Of a stretch of 64,000 nucleotides of DNA, positions 31,870 through 41,789 are shown one piece after another. The translations under genes were made by a program, and so were the position numbers. The notes under the pieces were generated by a model that was given only the letters and a program-made list of their open reading frames with translations, did not search any database and was not told the origin of the DNA. The stretch is from Heligmosomoides polygyrus polygyrus (lineage: Eukaryota > Nematoda > Chromadorea > Rhabditida > Heligmosomidae): contig OX377204.1 in the NCBI GenBank assembly GCA_947396885.1, positions 46,673,139-46,737,138 of the forward strand. Reading direction: 5' to 3'. How positions within the stretch are numbered: the stretch's first letter is position 1; the number at the start of each line of letters is the position of its first letter.

Positions 31870-32200
31870 GATCCTAACTTGCCTATTCGAATAGCATCTA
31901 TTGAACATTCGAATAATTGTGTGTTTTTGGCAATTCTCGAATAATCGAATGGTTTCGAATACCCGCAATTTTCGAGCATTCGAATTTTGAATATATTCGA
32001 AAAACGCGATTTTTTGAACATTCGAATTCGAATACATTCGAAAAACGCGATTTTTTGAACGTTCGAATTCGAATACATTCGAAAAACGCAATTTTTTGAA
32101 CGTTCGAATTCGAATGCATTCGAAAAACGCGATTTTTTGAACATTCGAATTCGAATATTCAAATTCTAATGAAAATCATTTGAATACCTATTCGAATAGG
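31870..32200 (+). repeat. TTCGAA-rich 41-bp satellite, array 2
   Basis: About four 41-base units of the same sequence and orientation as array 1, including the TTTCGAATACCCGCAATTTTCG leader. It abuts the right arm of element E. The spacer text next to both arrays (CTATAGTTATGCTCT versus, inverted, ATATAGTTGTGCTCT) is also shared. Confidence 0.92.
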
Positions 32201-32229
32201 TTATTAGAGCACAACTATATTCTCTACCC

Positions 32230-32462
32230 GCGCCACCAGGCTCGGCCAGCAGCGCCCAAATTGAGCTCGCTCTCTTGTGATTGGCCAGCTCTAGTTGTTC
32301 TAGATGGCAAAGGGGCCTGTTATGGTCCATAACTCCGTTCAGATGCGCACAGCAGAACCTGAACACATATTTGGAATCAGAATTTGAAGCCGCATCCAGC
32401 GATATACGTCTCATCTCAAAGTCCCAAAGTGGTCACCTAGTATCCTTCCCTTTTTAGTATAT
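32230..32462 (-). repeat. Element E right terminal arm
   Basis: Inverted copy of 26931-27135. Read on the minus strand it also has an A-box-like TGGCCGAGCCTGG; the corresponding B-box region has been replaced by the satellite. Confidence 0.78.
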
Positions 32463-33295
32463 ACGCCAACTTTCGGCTGTTTTCCCACTGAGAGAGCATA
32501 ATATAATCTTTTATTATCTCAGATTTTTTCCTTGATGTTGTCAGACCACAACCATGCCTTCCTCTCGATCTTACGACGCCTTCGTTAGCCTAGTTCGGAG
32601 ATGCAGCCTGCACTGTTGTAACGGTTGCACGCTTCCATGTTTCCTCAACGCTGGTGACCGTCGGCAACCGAATACGAGGAACGACATCTACGTCTTTTTC
32701 TTTCATTCTCCAACTCTTGTTCCTTGCTGGACGCATCGGTCGACCTGCCTTAGCCTCCGTGGGGCGAACTTATGAGTGCAGATTAAAGTGCTGTGCAGCG
32801 TGGCAACAGTCTGGCACATCCTTCGAACCGTGACCATCTTTGATCACACAGTTTGACAAAGATAAAGCCAATTTGCGTCCTGGCGTCTCCGTTATAGAAA
32901 GACAGAAGGTGAAAGCCACGATTTCGAATCATTGTGTTCACGACGATGAGATTATGCGAGTCTGTATACTCAAAAATTTGCTAACCATCAGAGTTACGTG
33001 TCCCATAAACGAAACAGCCATGACGGCTGTAGCCATCTCTTATTTACAACCCAGTGTGGCTATGTTATCACTTGCGGCGATAACAGCGTCTTCTAGCGGC
33101 ACCTCTGCTGTCTTCTCATCAAACAGGGGCCGATGCTAGTCCTTGGCTCACGCGAAGCAGTCCACCTGCGGAGCGTACACAGAGAAGTGATACATTCGCT
33201 GTTGAGCAGCAACAACGACCCTCGTAAAGCGTTCATTTAAGAGTTCGGATAATATTACACCAACACCGCTGGTGTCGTGTCACTGCCTCACAGAA
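32463..33295 (-). pseudogene. RTE-A copy 2, endonuclease segment
   Basis: Aligns with 43590-44410 of the full RTE-A: TTGTCAGACCACAACCATGCCT, AACGCTGGTGACCGTCGGCAA, GTCTCCGTTATAGAAAGACA and CCACACCGCTGGTG-like text. It encoded the apurinic-type endonuclease and linker on the minus strand. No open frame survives; the plus-strand ORFs are shadows. Confidence 0.85.
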
Positions 33296-33589
33296 TGGTC
33301 ATCTCAGGCAAACTGGCGCGTAGGTCGATCGCGCGAACGGTCAATAATTACGAGCCCATCTCGATATAGAGAAAAACGAGTCTTTTCGGGCGTTATAAGA
33401 GGCCTTAGTAAGAGTAATGTGCGAACAGGTGGGGAACTAAAGGGAGGGAGAACTTGGATATGGAGAGGAAGAGAGGAAATCCGTGCAGAACCACACTCAG
33501 GGGCACGAGCAACGAAGTAACGGAGGCAATCAGGTGGGGGGGGGGTGGGGGAGCAGTAAAGAGGATCAGCAAAGGGATCCATTAACAGT

Positions 33590-34445
33590 AGGTGAGACCG
33601 GATTTAGATGATGTGACACCGATGTCGCGCAATGGGCGTTCGCTTGCCGTCGTCGTGTCGTGAACGAGGGAGGGCTACTTAATTGGGGTACAGTAGTAAG
33701 GAGGATCCCGACGGGGAGGGGGGGGGGGGGAGGGAGAGGAACCTACCTGTAAGAAGGGATCTGGAAGCGGGACCAGGACAGGGAACCAACAAGAAGGGAC
33801 CCGTAAAGAAATTCATACGGAGAGCAAGGAATGTGCCATATGCATAGCATCTTCATGTTCGACACAGCGGCGACTGCGAACGCTTCCGAGCTTCTGGATT
33901 CGGAAGACGGGTCTTTTGAGCCAGAAGTCAGGCTTCCCTCAACAAGCGTCCTGATTCTGAATACGTATCACCGACGCCTGCCGTGAGCATGGGAGGACCA
34001 CCAAGAAGGTGGTGGAGAAGGAGAGTAAGAGGGACCTCTAGGGTGAACCAGTAGAGCGACCAGGAAGGAAGGGAACAACCTGTAGGAGGAGCCAGGACAA
34101 GGAAACTAGCAAGAAAACACCAGTAGGGGTCAATAGAAGAAGGAAGGGAGTGGGCAGGAATTGGGAGCGGGAAGATGGGGGACTAATGAGGGGTGAGAAG
34201 GCCAGTAAAGGTGGACCAACAACTAGATCCAGTAAGAAGAAACGAGCGAGGGGAACCTGGCTTCGGAAGACATGTCAACGACATTTTGGAGCGCTAGCTG
34301 TTGAGCATGAGAACGGTGGCGGAGGAGCAACTTGAGGGACAGAAGTACTGCGCAGCACGAACCAATGACGTTAATGGCCGGTACGGAGAGAATGTCTATG
34401 ATGAACGCACTGAAGTGGTAAAGGGCTTGATGCCAATGAACTACG
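33590..34445 (-). repeat. Repeat H, copy 1 (non-coding, purine/pyrimidine-biased)
   Basis: Inverted copy of the sequence at 45000-45780 and 51080-51840. Shared blocks: GACACCGATGTCGCGCA, GGGCTACTTAATTGGGGTAC, a poly-G run (33717-33732), GGAACCAACAAGAAGGGA, and GCGCAGCACGAACCAATGACG. No protein signature. It ends at a (TA)n tract. 33296-33589 is G-rich filler with a G run at 33537-33547. Confidence 0.85.
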
Positions 34446-34460
34446 CAGCAGATCCTCGGA

Positions 34461-34462
<2 letters not shown>

Positions 34463-34521
<59 letters not shown>
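34463..34521. repeat. (TA)n microsatellite
   Basis: About 29 uninterrupted AT/TA units running straight into the terminal repeat of the mariner derivative. Peptides of repeated YI are artefacts. Confidence 0.97.
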
Positions 34522-34525
<4 letters not shown>

Positions 34526-35414
34526 TGGCAACTAATTTCGTGGACTCTCAAGCGCCTTAAACAGAAGTGTTCATAAACAAATAACAAATAACAGTTTTCA
34601 ACCAAAGTAAGATCTGTTGGAACGCGGGTCTACTTCCCATTTATCAGCTACCTGGCATATCCCACAGCTGTAGAGTTCTTGTGCTTTTGAAGCCAAGAAT
34701 CCTTGGAGGTGCATTTTGACATGGTCCACATTAATAAGTCGTTCTCCAACCAAGAAGTGCTGCAGCGTGTTATAAAGGTGCTAGTCATTTGGCGCACAGC
34801 CTGTGCTGTAAGGTGGATGAGCTAGACCCTCCCAGCTAAGGTCTTCGATTTTTTTAAGCTCCCGATTCGTGACGTGTGATCTGGCGTTATCTTGCTGATA
34901 GATAATTCCGCTCCTGAAAAAAATCTGTCTGAACCGATTCTTGCGGAGTTCTGCCTGAGCGCGGCCAGGTTGAGAAGAGTAGATTACAGCATTAATGCTG
35001 GAAACGTTCTTGACGAGCTCCCAGAAGTTAATACCTTCTTGACACCACCAAACGGAGGGAACGTAGCGAACCGGACGCCTCAAAAAATAGAAGACCTTGA
35101 CTGGCAGCGTCAAACTCATCCACCTTACAGCCCAGACATTGCGCCGAGTGATTACCACATTTTTAGTTCGGTGCAGTGCTTCTTGGTTGGAAGACGATTT
35201 ATTAATGTGGACCGGGTCAAAATACACCTCCGAAGATTCTTGGCCCTAAAAGCACAACAATTCTATGGCCGTGGGATGGACCAGCTACCTGATATATGGG
35301 AAGCACTTCTGCGTTCCGAGGGATCTTATTTTAATTAAAGATTGTCATTGGTTATTTGTTAATAAATACTTTTGCTGAAGATTCTTGAGAGTCCACGAAA
35401 TTACTTGCCAACCT
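34522..35414. mobile_element. Palindromic mariner derivative (two inverted 3' halves)
   Basis: Terminal repeats AGGTTGGCAA.TAATTTCG (34522) and its inverted partner (ending 35414) flank two C-terminal transposase halves facing away from each other. Minus strand: WWCQEGINFWELVKN to IIYQQDNARSHV to KKIEDLSWEG to AHPPYS (35067-34780). Plus strand: KIEDLDWQ, HPPYSPDIAPSDYHIF to the end LLRSEGSYF (35078-35335). Arms are about 34522-34862 and 35075-35414 with a single-copy middle. The plus half keeps the third catalytic region (SPDIAPSDYH); the minus half has lost it (STGCAPND). Neither half has an N-terminus. Confidence 0.88.
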
Positions 35415-35439
35415 AATATATGTATAATCAAGCAATATA

Positions 35440-35645
35440 CCGGACAAACAACGACTGTTACGATATAAAGCACGCAATGGAAATGAAGATCAACAAATTG
35501 TCGACTGCAGGGATGATTTTATATATTATGATCATTAACGCGCGGATTTTCATTATGGACTGATGCGACCGAGAGGAAAAGAAATATAATGGCTCGTCTA
35601 GAGCGCACCTACGAGTGCAATTAAATAAATAAATAAATAAATAAT
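35440..35645 (+). mobile_element. Possible LINE 3' tail
   Basis: Non-coding sequence ending in TTAAATAAATAAATAAATAA (35620-35645), the kind of 3' tail seen on the CR1-like copies here. No RT sequence is attached. Confidence 0.35.
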
Positions 35646-36109
35646 CTCCATGCCCTCTTCTCCTGCATCTGGTGCAGAAGTAATAACGAATGCCAGTTCT
35701 GTCTTCAATTCAGGTACCACGTTCCGGATTTTACCGCTGTGGCTGTTATCAACCACAAGCGTTACCTTCTCAGGCGAATCCTTCCCAAGGCTGATCCGAG
35801 GGCAGGTACGACCCGAATGCGGGTTAGGGCCCTGCGAATATTAGAAGAGGTGGAGAACCCAATGGAAGAGAAAGTCGGATACGGAGGCAAATCCGTGCAC
35901 GACCACGCTCAGGGTCGCGAGCGAAGAGTTAACAGCGGTGGGAGCTGTCGTTGCATGATCATCAATACCGACTCTGGACGGCCCATGGATGAGTTTTTTT
36001 TTGTGTTTCTTTTGTATTTTTTGTTATTCGAGCTGTGTAGCCATATTTATTACTTATGTGCTGGTGTACATGCGCCATGTTGTGTGTATATCATGTGAAT
36101 TACTTCCGA
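35646..36109. other. No recognisable gene
   Basis: Short frames without signature. Confidence 0.4.
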
Positions 36110-36455
36110 TCGGCGATTAATAGGAAATGCCCGAAAAATCGACTTGGACGAGGGCATCCGAAGAAGATTAGGTAAAATTTTCTGAATGGGCCGAATCGTA
36201 GGAACAGCTTCCACGATCGACTATTTGAGGGAATCCGAAGAGGAAAGAAGGCAATAATTTTCCGAATGGGTCGAATCATAGGAGCGGCTTCCACAATCGA
36301 CCATTTTTAGGGGATCTGAAGAGGAAATGGACGTAGTATTTTCGAAACTTCGGATCATAGAACCGGTTTAAAATATCGAATTGACCGAGGAAATCTGAAG
36401 AGGGAATAGTCCATGAATTTTCTGAGTGGGTCGATTCATAGGAAGAGCTGATCGA
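36110..36455. repeat. 79-bp imperfect tandem repeat, about 4 units
   Basis: ATC(C/T)GAAGA-starts recur at 36156, 36233, 36314 and 36393 (periods 77, 81, 79). Each unit also has a TTTTC(T/C)GAATGGG(T/C)CGAATC block and a TCGACC or TCGACT block. Units differ by about 20 percent. No protein signature; frames are not maintained by the period. Confidence 0.85.
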
Positions 36456-36844
36456 AACAGCTCAAATGACATTGGAAACGTACTTCGCTGTTTGCGGACA
36501 GCCAAGTAAGTTTCCCATGTAATCTGCACGCTGCACCGTTTTTTCGTTTCAGGCACGCTTTATAAAACACTAAAAAATTTATTATATTCTGTAGTATTAG
36601 ATGAACCCAAATCTATTTTTTCCTGCCTTTTTAGAATTAAAAAAAATCCACCAGTGACGTCATCGTGACATCACAAATTCCGCTCATGTACGGTATTTTT
36701 TCCCGTAGGTGTTCCCAGTATAGCTGAACAACTATAGATATAGATTCCCAGTATAGATGGATGGGGACAAAACTGGATACCCTCAAGATCTTCTCTGACA
36801 GAGATGACGTACAACTTATTTTGTCCGCGTGCGGGTTAATTTTG

Positions 36845-37375
36845 CGGTTCATCAGTAGATGGCCATTCTTATTATTGAAGTCAAAGAACTTCTCGATATC
36901 TTCCCTGTGGCGATGGCGTGCTTTAGCAAGCTGATAAAGTTGTCTTTCACCATCGCGCGTCTCGAGCTTCTCGTTGACCTCATCATAATAAGAAGTTTTT
37001 GCAACGGCAACTGCCTCCTTAGCCGCCCTCTTCCCTTCATGGTATATACGCGACTTGGCTGCCTTGCCGCTAAGAAAAGCGTGATATGATCTTTTCTTTT
37101 CTTTGACTTTTTCTTGACGTCGTCAGTCCACAGCCAAGTCTGTTTCTCGATCTTACACCTCCAGGCTTCGTTATGACAGGTCGGAACCTGCAACTTGTAG
37201 TGTCGAACCGGTTGCACGCTTCCATGTCTCCTCAATGGTGGTAATCCTCGGCAACCTAATACGAGCAACAACAGCTGCGTCCTTCTCTTTCATCCGCCAC
37301 CACTTGACCTTGCTACACCGCATGGCTCGACCTGCCTTACAAGGAAAGGATCCTAACTCATGGTCATCGATGCTA
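36845..37375 (-). pseudogene. RTE-A copy 3, linker segment
   Basis: Aligns with 43355-43870 of the full RTE-A: TCATCAGTAGATGGCCATTCT, GAACTTCTCGATATCTTC, CACCATCGCGCGTCTC, GTCAGTCCACAGCCAAG and CGCCACCACTTGACC. The minus-strand frame at 37271-36852 retains TWKRATGS-like and QTWLWTDDVKKKSKKRK linker residues. RT is missing (3'-truncated at 36845). Confidence 0.85.
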
Positions 37376-38709
37376 TTTTGGCAGGATGTAGGGCCTTGTG
37401 AGTGGAGTCTAGAACCACAGTCAGTTTTTGCTGAACGCTCCATTAAAGACCTGAAAAGGAGGTCTGAAAGCGTGCGCACAACTGTTATCAACCCCTACGA
37501 CACCCAACGAGATGTGCCTCGGTGGCGTAGCCGATAACACTGCCGCCCCATAGGAGCACACCGACGGGCTTTTCAGTTCGAGTTCGAGCTCTGCGACTAT
37601 TTTTGCAAGTATTAGTTTGTTGTTATTACAGTTTCTTATGATCACAGGAGTCAATTTTAGACCATCAATGCTTACAACGAGCCAAAGCTCTCTATTTGCT
37701 CCTTCATATGTGCTAGTTTTTCAACTATGCATATCCGTACCACCACCGTATCATACCGTATTTCCAAGGATACCGTAACTATCGGTACATAAGTGCACTA
37801 AAAATGTCGTTCTCACCTGAACGTGTTGTTGGCCAACTACTTTCCACCTTCACACCGGATTTCACTTCTCCTACAAGGAGAGAGATTGCAGTTGCGAATG
37901 CTATATAAGGACTCCTCCTGGACGCCATTTATGGAGATGCCGACTGTCAGGAAGAAGAATTGGTACAGGTTAGAGAGAGTATAATGAAAATGGTACCTTT
38001 CCAGACGTATCATCTAGGTGGTATCATAAGTGCGTTTCGATGAGGAGGTAGATGTCGACTGCACACCTGATGATGAGTGTGAGGGGTAAGATAACAGTGA
38101 GGCTACGTCGATGCTCACCCAGGACCCTTCTCTACACCCACAGATTCAACGAAGAAAAGTGGTAATTTCTTTCCAGGGAGAAGATTGTACCTCACTGGCT
38201 TTTGTAAATGCTGTTGGTGTGACAAACGCTTGTGTTTTACTTGTTTCATAGTTTTGTACCACAGCTGTTGACTGAAAGGGAAATAATGATTATTACGCTT
38301 TCAATTTAATAATGTATGAGACTTTTTATTCGCAGGGAAGTGATATGGTACAGATATGCATAGTTGAAAAACTAGCACATTTGAAAGCGCATACAGAGAG
38401 CCTTGGTATGTTTAAGCATTGGTGGTCTAAAATTGACTCCTGTGATCATAAGAAAGTGTAATAACAACAAACTAATACGTGCAAAAATCATGGAAGCACT
38501 CGGACTCGAACTGAAAAACCCGCCGGTGTGCTTCGATGAGGCGGCAGTGTTACCGGCTGCGCCACCGAGGCACACTCCGTTGGTTGTCGTAGGTTGATAA
38601 TAGTTGCGCGCACGCTTTCAGACCTCCTTTTCAGGTCTTTAAAAAAGCGTTCAGCAAAAACTGACTGTGGTTCTGGACTCCACTCACAGGGCCCTACATC
38701 CTGCCAAAA
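37376..38709 (+). mobile_element. Long-inverted-repeat DNA element C inserted in RTE-A copy 3
   Basis: 1334 bp with arms of about 360 bases (37376-37740 and 38350-38709), inverted and roughly 88-90 percent alike; ends TTTTGGCAGGATGTAGGGCC. RTE-A sequence lies on both sides. Each arm holds a tRNA-like module: right arm, minus strand, A-box TGGCGCAGCCGG and B-box-like AGTTCGAGTCC (about 38555 and 38507); left arm GGCGTAGCCGA and AGTTCGAGTTC. The centre has the reading frame at 37804. An exact target duplication was not found. Confidence 0.88.
37804..38180 (+). pseudogene. Acidic small protein of elements C and D (unknown family), copy in C
   Basis: From the ATG at 37804 it reads MSFSPERVVGQLLSTF, then TSPTRREIAVANAI, an in-frame stop (37906-37908), then LLLDAIYGDADCQEEE. 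A GT...AG interval (from about 37970) leads to a second acidic stretch DVDCTPDDECEG and another stop. The matching product in element D (55408) shares RE.A..(N/D)A and (A/M)(I/M)YGD(A/V)DC. I do not recognise the family. The acidic Asp/Glu/Cys motif could be the N-terminal part of a transposase; that is a guess. Confidence 0.5.
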
Positions 38710-39690
38710 GATCAGTGCTGAGACAGTCTCGTGTGGCACACCTTCGGATTTGTGACCAGCCTTCGCGATGTTTGGCAAGGATAGTCAATCTGTGTCTTGG
38801 TATTCCCGCTATAGAAAGGCACGAGATGGGAGCAACGCTTTCGAAACATTGTGTTCGCGATGGGAGTTTATGCGAGTCGCATACTCAAGAATTCATTCAC
38901 CATCAGCGTTACGTGCCTCATAACCGAAACTGCCATGACTATCTTTCGCAGTTTCAACGTGGCCATTGAGATCACCTGCGACAGCGACAGCGTCTTCTCG
39001 CAGCTGTCTTCTCATCAAGCAGGGTCCAAAACTCGTCCTTGGCCCGTTCGGAGCAGCCTGTTTGTGGAGCGTACGTAGAGAAGAAAGGATAGATTCGCTG
39101 TTAAGAAGTGACAACGACTTTCATCATGTGGTCACTGAAACGTTCCACGCTTGCAACCGTATCTCGGAAACGTTCGAAGACGATCATATCAACACCGCTG
39201 GTCTTGGGACTGCCGCACAGAATGGCTTTGAACCCTCGGCCTATGTCCCTCGACTTCCAACAGGACCACCTCGTCTCCTGTACCGCACACGAGTCGATTC
39301 GAAATCGCTCCAGTATGCTTCTACTAACTCGCACGAGCGGCCCATCAACCTACCCACATTCAGCGCAGCAACGCGGGTCCTGCTTACGTTTCAGGACTTT
39401 TGGACTAGCTCAGTTGCCCCGATGCCGTCCTCGTATCAGGGACCCTCGCAAACTTCTCACACTCGCCGGGGTTTGCGATGCGTGCCGGTTCCCGCGGACG
39501 CCGTAGAATTATCTCGGCAAACAAACAACACCATCAACCATGTGATGTGACATAGGATCTCCATAGGGCGGCCTTTTACAAGGGTCTGTCGCCTGTGTCC
39601 ATGGTGTTCATGTTCAGCTTAACCTGCACACGCGGGCCGTTCCAGTGACACCACGTGGACGAGCGGACATCACCACTCATGGGGTTAATT
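38710..39690 (-). pseudogene. RTE-A copy 3, endonuclease segment and 5' end
   Basis: Aligns with 43880-44850 of the full RTE-A. The minus-strand frame at 39334-39101 keeps IDSCAVQETRWSC, which holds the catalytic Glu of the endonuclease, and the frame ending near 38893 has VAGDLNGHV. It extends to the 5' end shared with the full element (GACACCACGTGGACGAGCGGAC near 39640-39660). Stops and frame changes kill it. Confidence 0.85.
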
Positions 39691-40189
39691 AAACGAACAT
39701 TTTTGTTCTGGATGGGATAATCGCTGCTGTATTTTTTCTTCACGATTCTCACCATGCTCATCTTCATCGACTCCTAGAACTATGGATGTAAAAGTTTCCA
39801 TAGCGCAAGGGGTGAGGCTTCTATAACTATCAAAGCAGTGCTACATTTTGGGGCACCGTTTGCTATAGCTGTTAATTATCATGAACATTTGTTACGCTAT
39901 CGTTCACACGTCCACTTGCCAGCATCGATGAAGATTGCGTGTGCTTTATTTATCGATCTCTCTTTTCCACATCAGCCATTTCAGACCGCACCCTACTGAT
40001 CTACACAGGTTGAACTGCTGCGCTGCAGGGTTCTTCAAGCATGGACCAGAGTGCGAGGGATGGGTACGGCATCGCAATAGTGGCTCTCTCAACGTCGTTC
40101 TTGCTGCTGTGCGTCCCAGTATTACTGGTACGCTGTTTTTAACGTCGGAGACTTGATTCTTTAAAGAATCACAATTTAAAGCTAGAGCG
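39691..40189. other. No recognisable gene
   Basis: Nothing supported. Confidence 0.4.
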
Positions 40190-40325
40190 AGTGCGCGGCT
40201 TCTAGTCGGTGGAGGCGCCAGAATCAAGGATTTTGGTTCGGCCCCTCCCACCCTGCCCAGCGTAGCATTATTTCTACTCATTTTTTATCCCTCTGGGTCG
40301 GTAAAATAATATAAAACTTGTGTGC
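40190..40325 (+). mobile_element. SINE 5' fragment
   Basis: Matches the tRNA-like 5' half of the SINE at 14809: AGTCGGTGGAGGCGC, TTTGGTTCGGCCCC and CCTCTGGGTCGGT in the same order. The 3' half is missing. Similarity is modest. Confidence 0.5.
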
Positions 40326-41034
40326 GAAGAATGCAACACTGACGTGGATAAATTGCCTTTCTCATACCGTGTTGGAGTAGAATACGTGGGCTAAAGCAGA
40401 GTTTGATTATTGCTGTCATTCATTATTTTTGTTATTTAAACCGTACAGACAGAAAATACAATAGGAAAACAATACAAAGAACGGGCTTGCAGCCGTTTCG
40501 TTCCTTTCTGCAAATGAAGAGCATTGTAAGGAAATAAGAATATGAGCTCCTATTTTTTCTCTTTATTATAAGTTGTTAGAGCTGTATTGTGGCATACGAT
40601 GTTCTCATGTAAGCCTTTTATCAACGCCTGACGTTTCATCGTTTCGTTTTCGGTGGCTTAATCTGAGGTAAAGCTGCAAAAATATGCTTTACTCTGCCAA
40701 ACACCTTAGCTGCTCTAGCATTTACGATCAACCTTCTACAGACGTTGCAAATATGACAAATAGAGGCGAATGTCTCACACCGTGTAGATATCCTCTGTAG
40801 TTCTACAGTTCGCAGTTAGCCGGAAACAGGAAAAAAGTTGTTACGGTCGAGCCCCATTTCGCTTGTGAACTACTGGATTTTTAAAGCCAGAATACTTCGA
40901 AAGCCGCTGAAATATTACCTTCCATAGCCGATTCCTCTTCGCATAGCTATTTCCATAATGTGGATCAATTCTATGCTTGCCTAGTGCGCTGGTTAGCAAC
41001 GTGCGTCTTTTATTAGCTGTATCGCCAAACTTGA
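40326..41034. other. No recognisable gene
   Basis: AT-rich, short frames only. Confidence 0.4.
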
Positions 41035-41240
41035 TGTCTCCCGCAAAATGTATGCAGATGACATCAAATTTATAGAAGGATATCTGATCGGCAAGATGAG
41101 GAAACATTACAAAAGGTGATCAATTACAATTCAACAAAACTGGGCTATTGTTCAGGACACGCCTTTGGCAGCTGAGAAACCCGAGGTCTTCACCATAGGT
41201 AGAGCAGGTATCTCGCCTTCCTATCGCATTGCCGACGTAT
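41035..41240 (+). pseudogene. CR1-like LINE fragment (RT motif C region)
   Basis: Reads KMYADDIKF, then a frame change and LAAEKPEVFTIGR, in the order seen in the CR1-like copies at 25670 and 48050. About 70 codons, broken. Confidence 0.6.
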
Positions 41241-41379
41241 TCCTTTGTAATGCGAAAATTTGCGAGATCTTGTTTTTCTGAGAAGACTTGTTTTCCTGTC
41301 AACCAAAAATTTAGATTTTGCTCAACTTTGTAAAGCACTGGCAAATAAAACTATGTTTGGAACCTATAACCTCTTCAAG

Positions 41380-41670
41380 ACGATCAGAACAATTACCCAA
41401 AATTAGTTTTGAAAGCCTACACCTTGTCTTAGGAAAATAAATTTTGGATCTGCAGCCGAAGAAATATTGAAAAGTTTGTTACGAACATTGGCAAGTGGGA
41501 TGGATGTGTAATCGTCGCAGTAAAACCGTAAAGCTTCCGAGTTATTCTGAACCGTTTCTAGCCCGTAGCCTGGCTTGGTTGCGCTTGGTAGATGTACTGA
41601 AGACAAACCTGCCATATTCGAGTATGTTACAGACATAATAAGCCAATCTGAGAAGACTATTTCAGTTTGT
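41380..41670 (-). pseudogene. CR1-like LINE fragment (C-terminal region)
   Basis: On the minus strand, in mixed frames: NILEYGRFVFS, then VQNNSEALRFYC, matching the EYG..VFSP ... VQN.(F/Y)TRKL part of the CR1-like RTs. It points toward the plus-strand fragment at 41035, so two pieces are in opposite orientation. Confidence 0.5.
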
Positions 41671-41721
41671 AGACAAACATCTGAATATACTATGAATGGT
41701 TCTATCTGCTTTATACACTAA

Positions 41722-41761
41722 CAAGTGCTCCGACACGCCAAACGGCGTGTCTCGCACTTGT
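41722..41761. repeat. Hairpin beside the RTE-A 3' end
   Basis: ACAAGTGC...GACACGCC AAAC GGCGTGTC..GCACTTGT: an 8-bp perfect inner stem and an 8-bp outer stem with a short bulge. It lies about 12 bases outside the target duplication, so it belongs to the host flank. Confidence 0.85.
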
Positions 41762-41773
41762 GCGCTTCGCGCG

Positions 41774-41789
41774 ACTTTGCAGCATCACT
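41774..41789. repeat. 16-bp target site duplication of RTE-A (left)
   Basis: ACTTTGCAGCATCACT, repeated exactly at 44874-44889. Confidence 0.97.

Larger units (their letters stand above)
26931..32462. mobile_element. Composite element E (5.5 kb, inverted ends) inserted in RTE-A copy 2
   Basis: The ends are inverted copies over about 200 bases: AAGGATACTAG, CTTTGAGATGAGACGTATATC, CTGATTCCAAATATGTGTT and CAATCACAAGAGAGCGAGCTC on both. RTE-A sequence lies on both outer sides and becomes continuous when E is removed, which is good evidence for insertion. Inside are element B, two TTCGAA satellites, a MITE and repeat G copy 2. It may be one large transposon that picked up others, or two copies of one element bracketing captured DNA. 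Target duplication is unclear. Confidence 0.7.

Noticed and set aside
28286..32162. Long minus-strand frames with repeated KSRFSNVFEF-type peptides
   Set aside because: Produced by translating the 41-bp TTCGAA satellites; because 41 is not a multiple of 3 all frames cycle through similar peptides.
34223..34531. Frames ending in repeated YI
   Set aside because: Translation of the (TA)n microsatellite.
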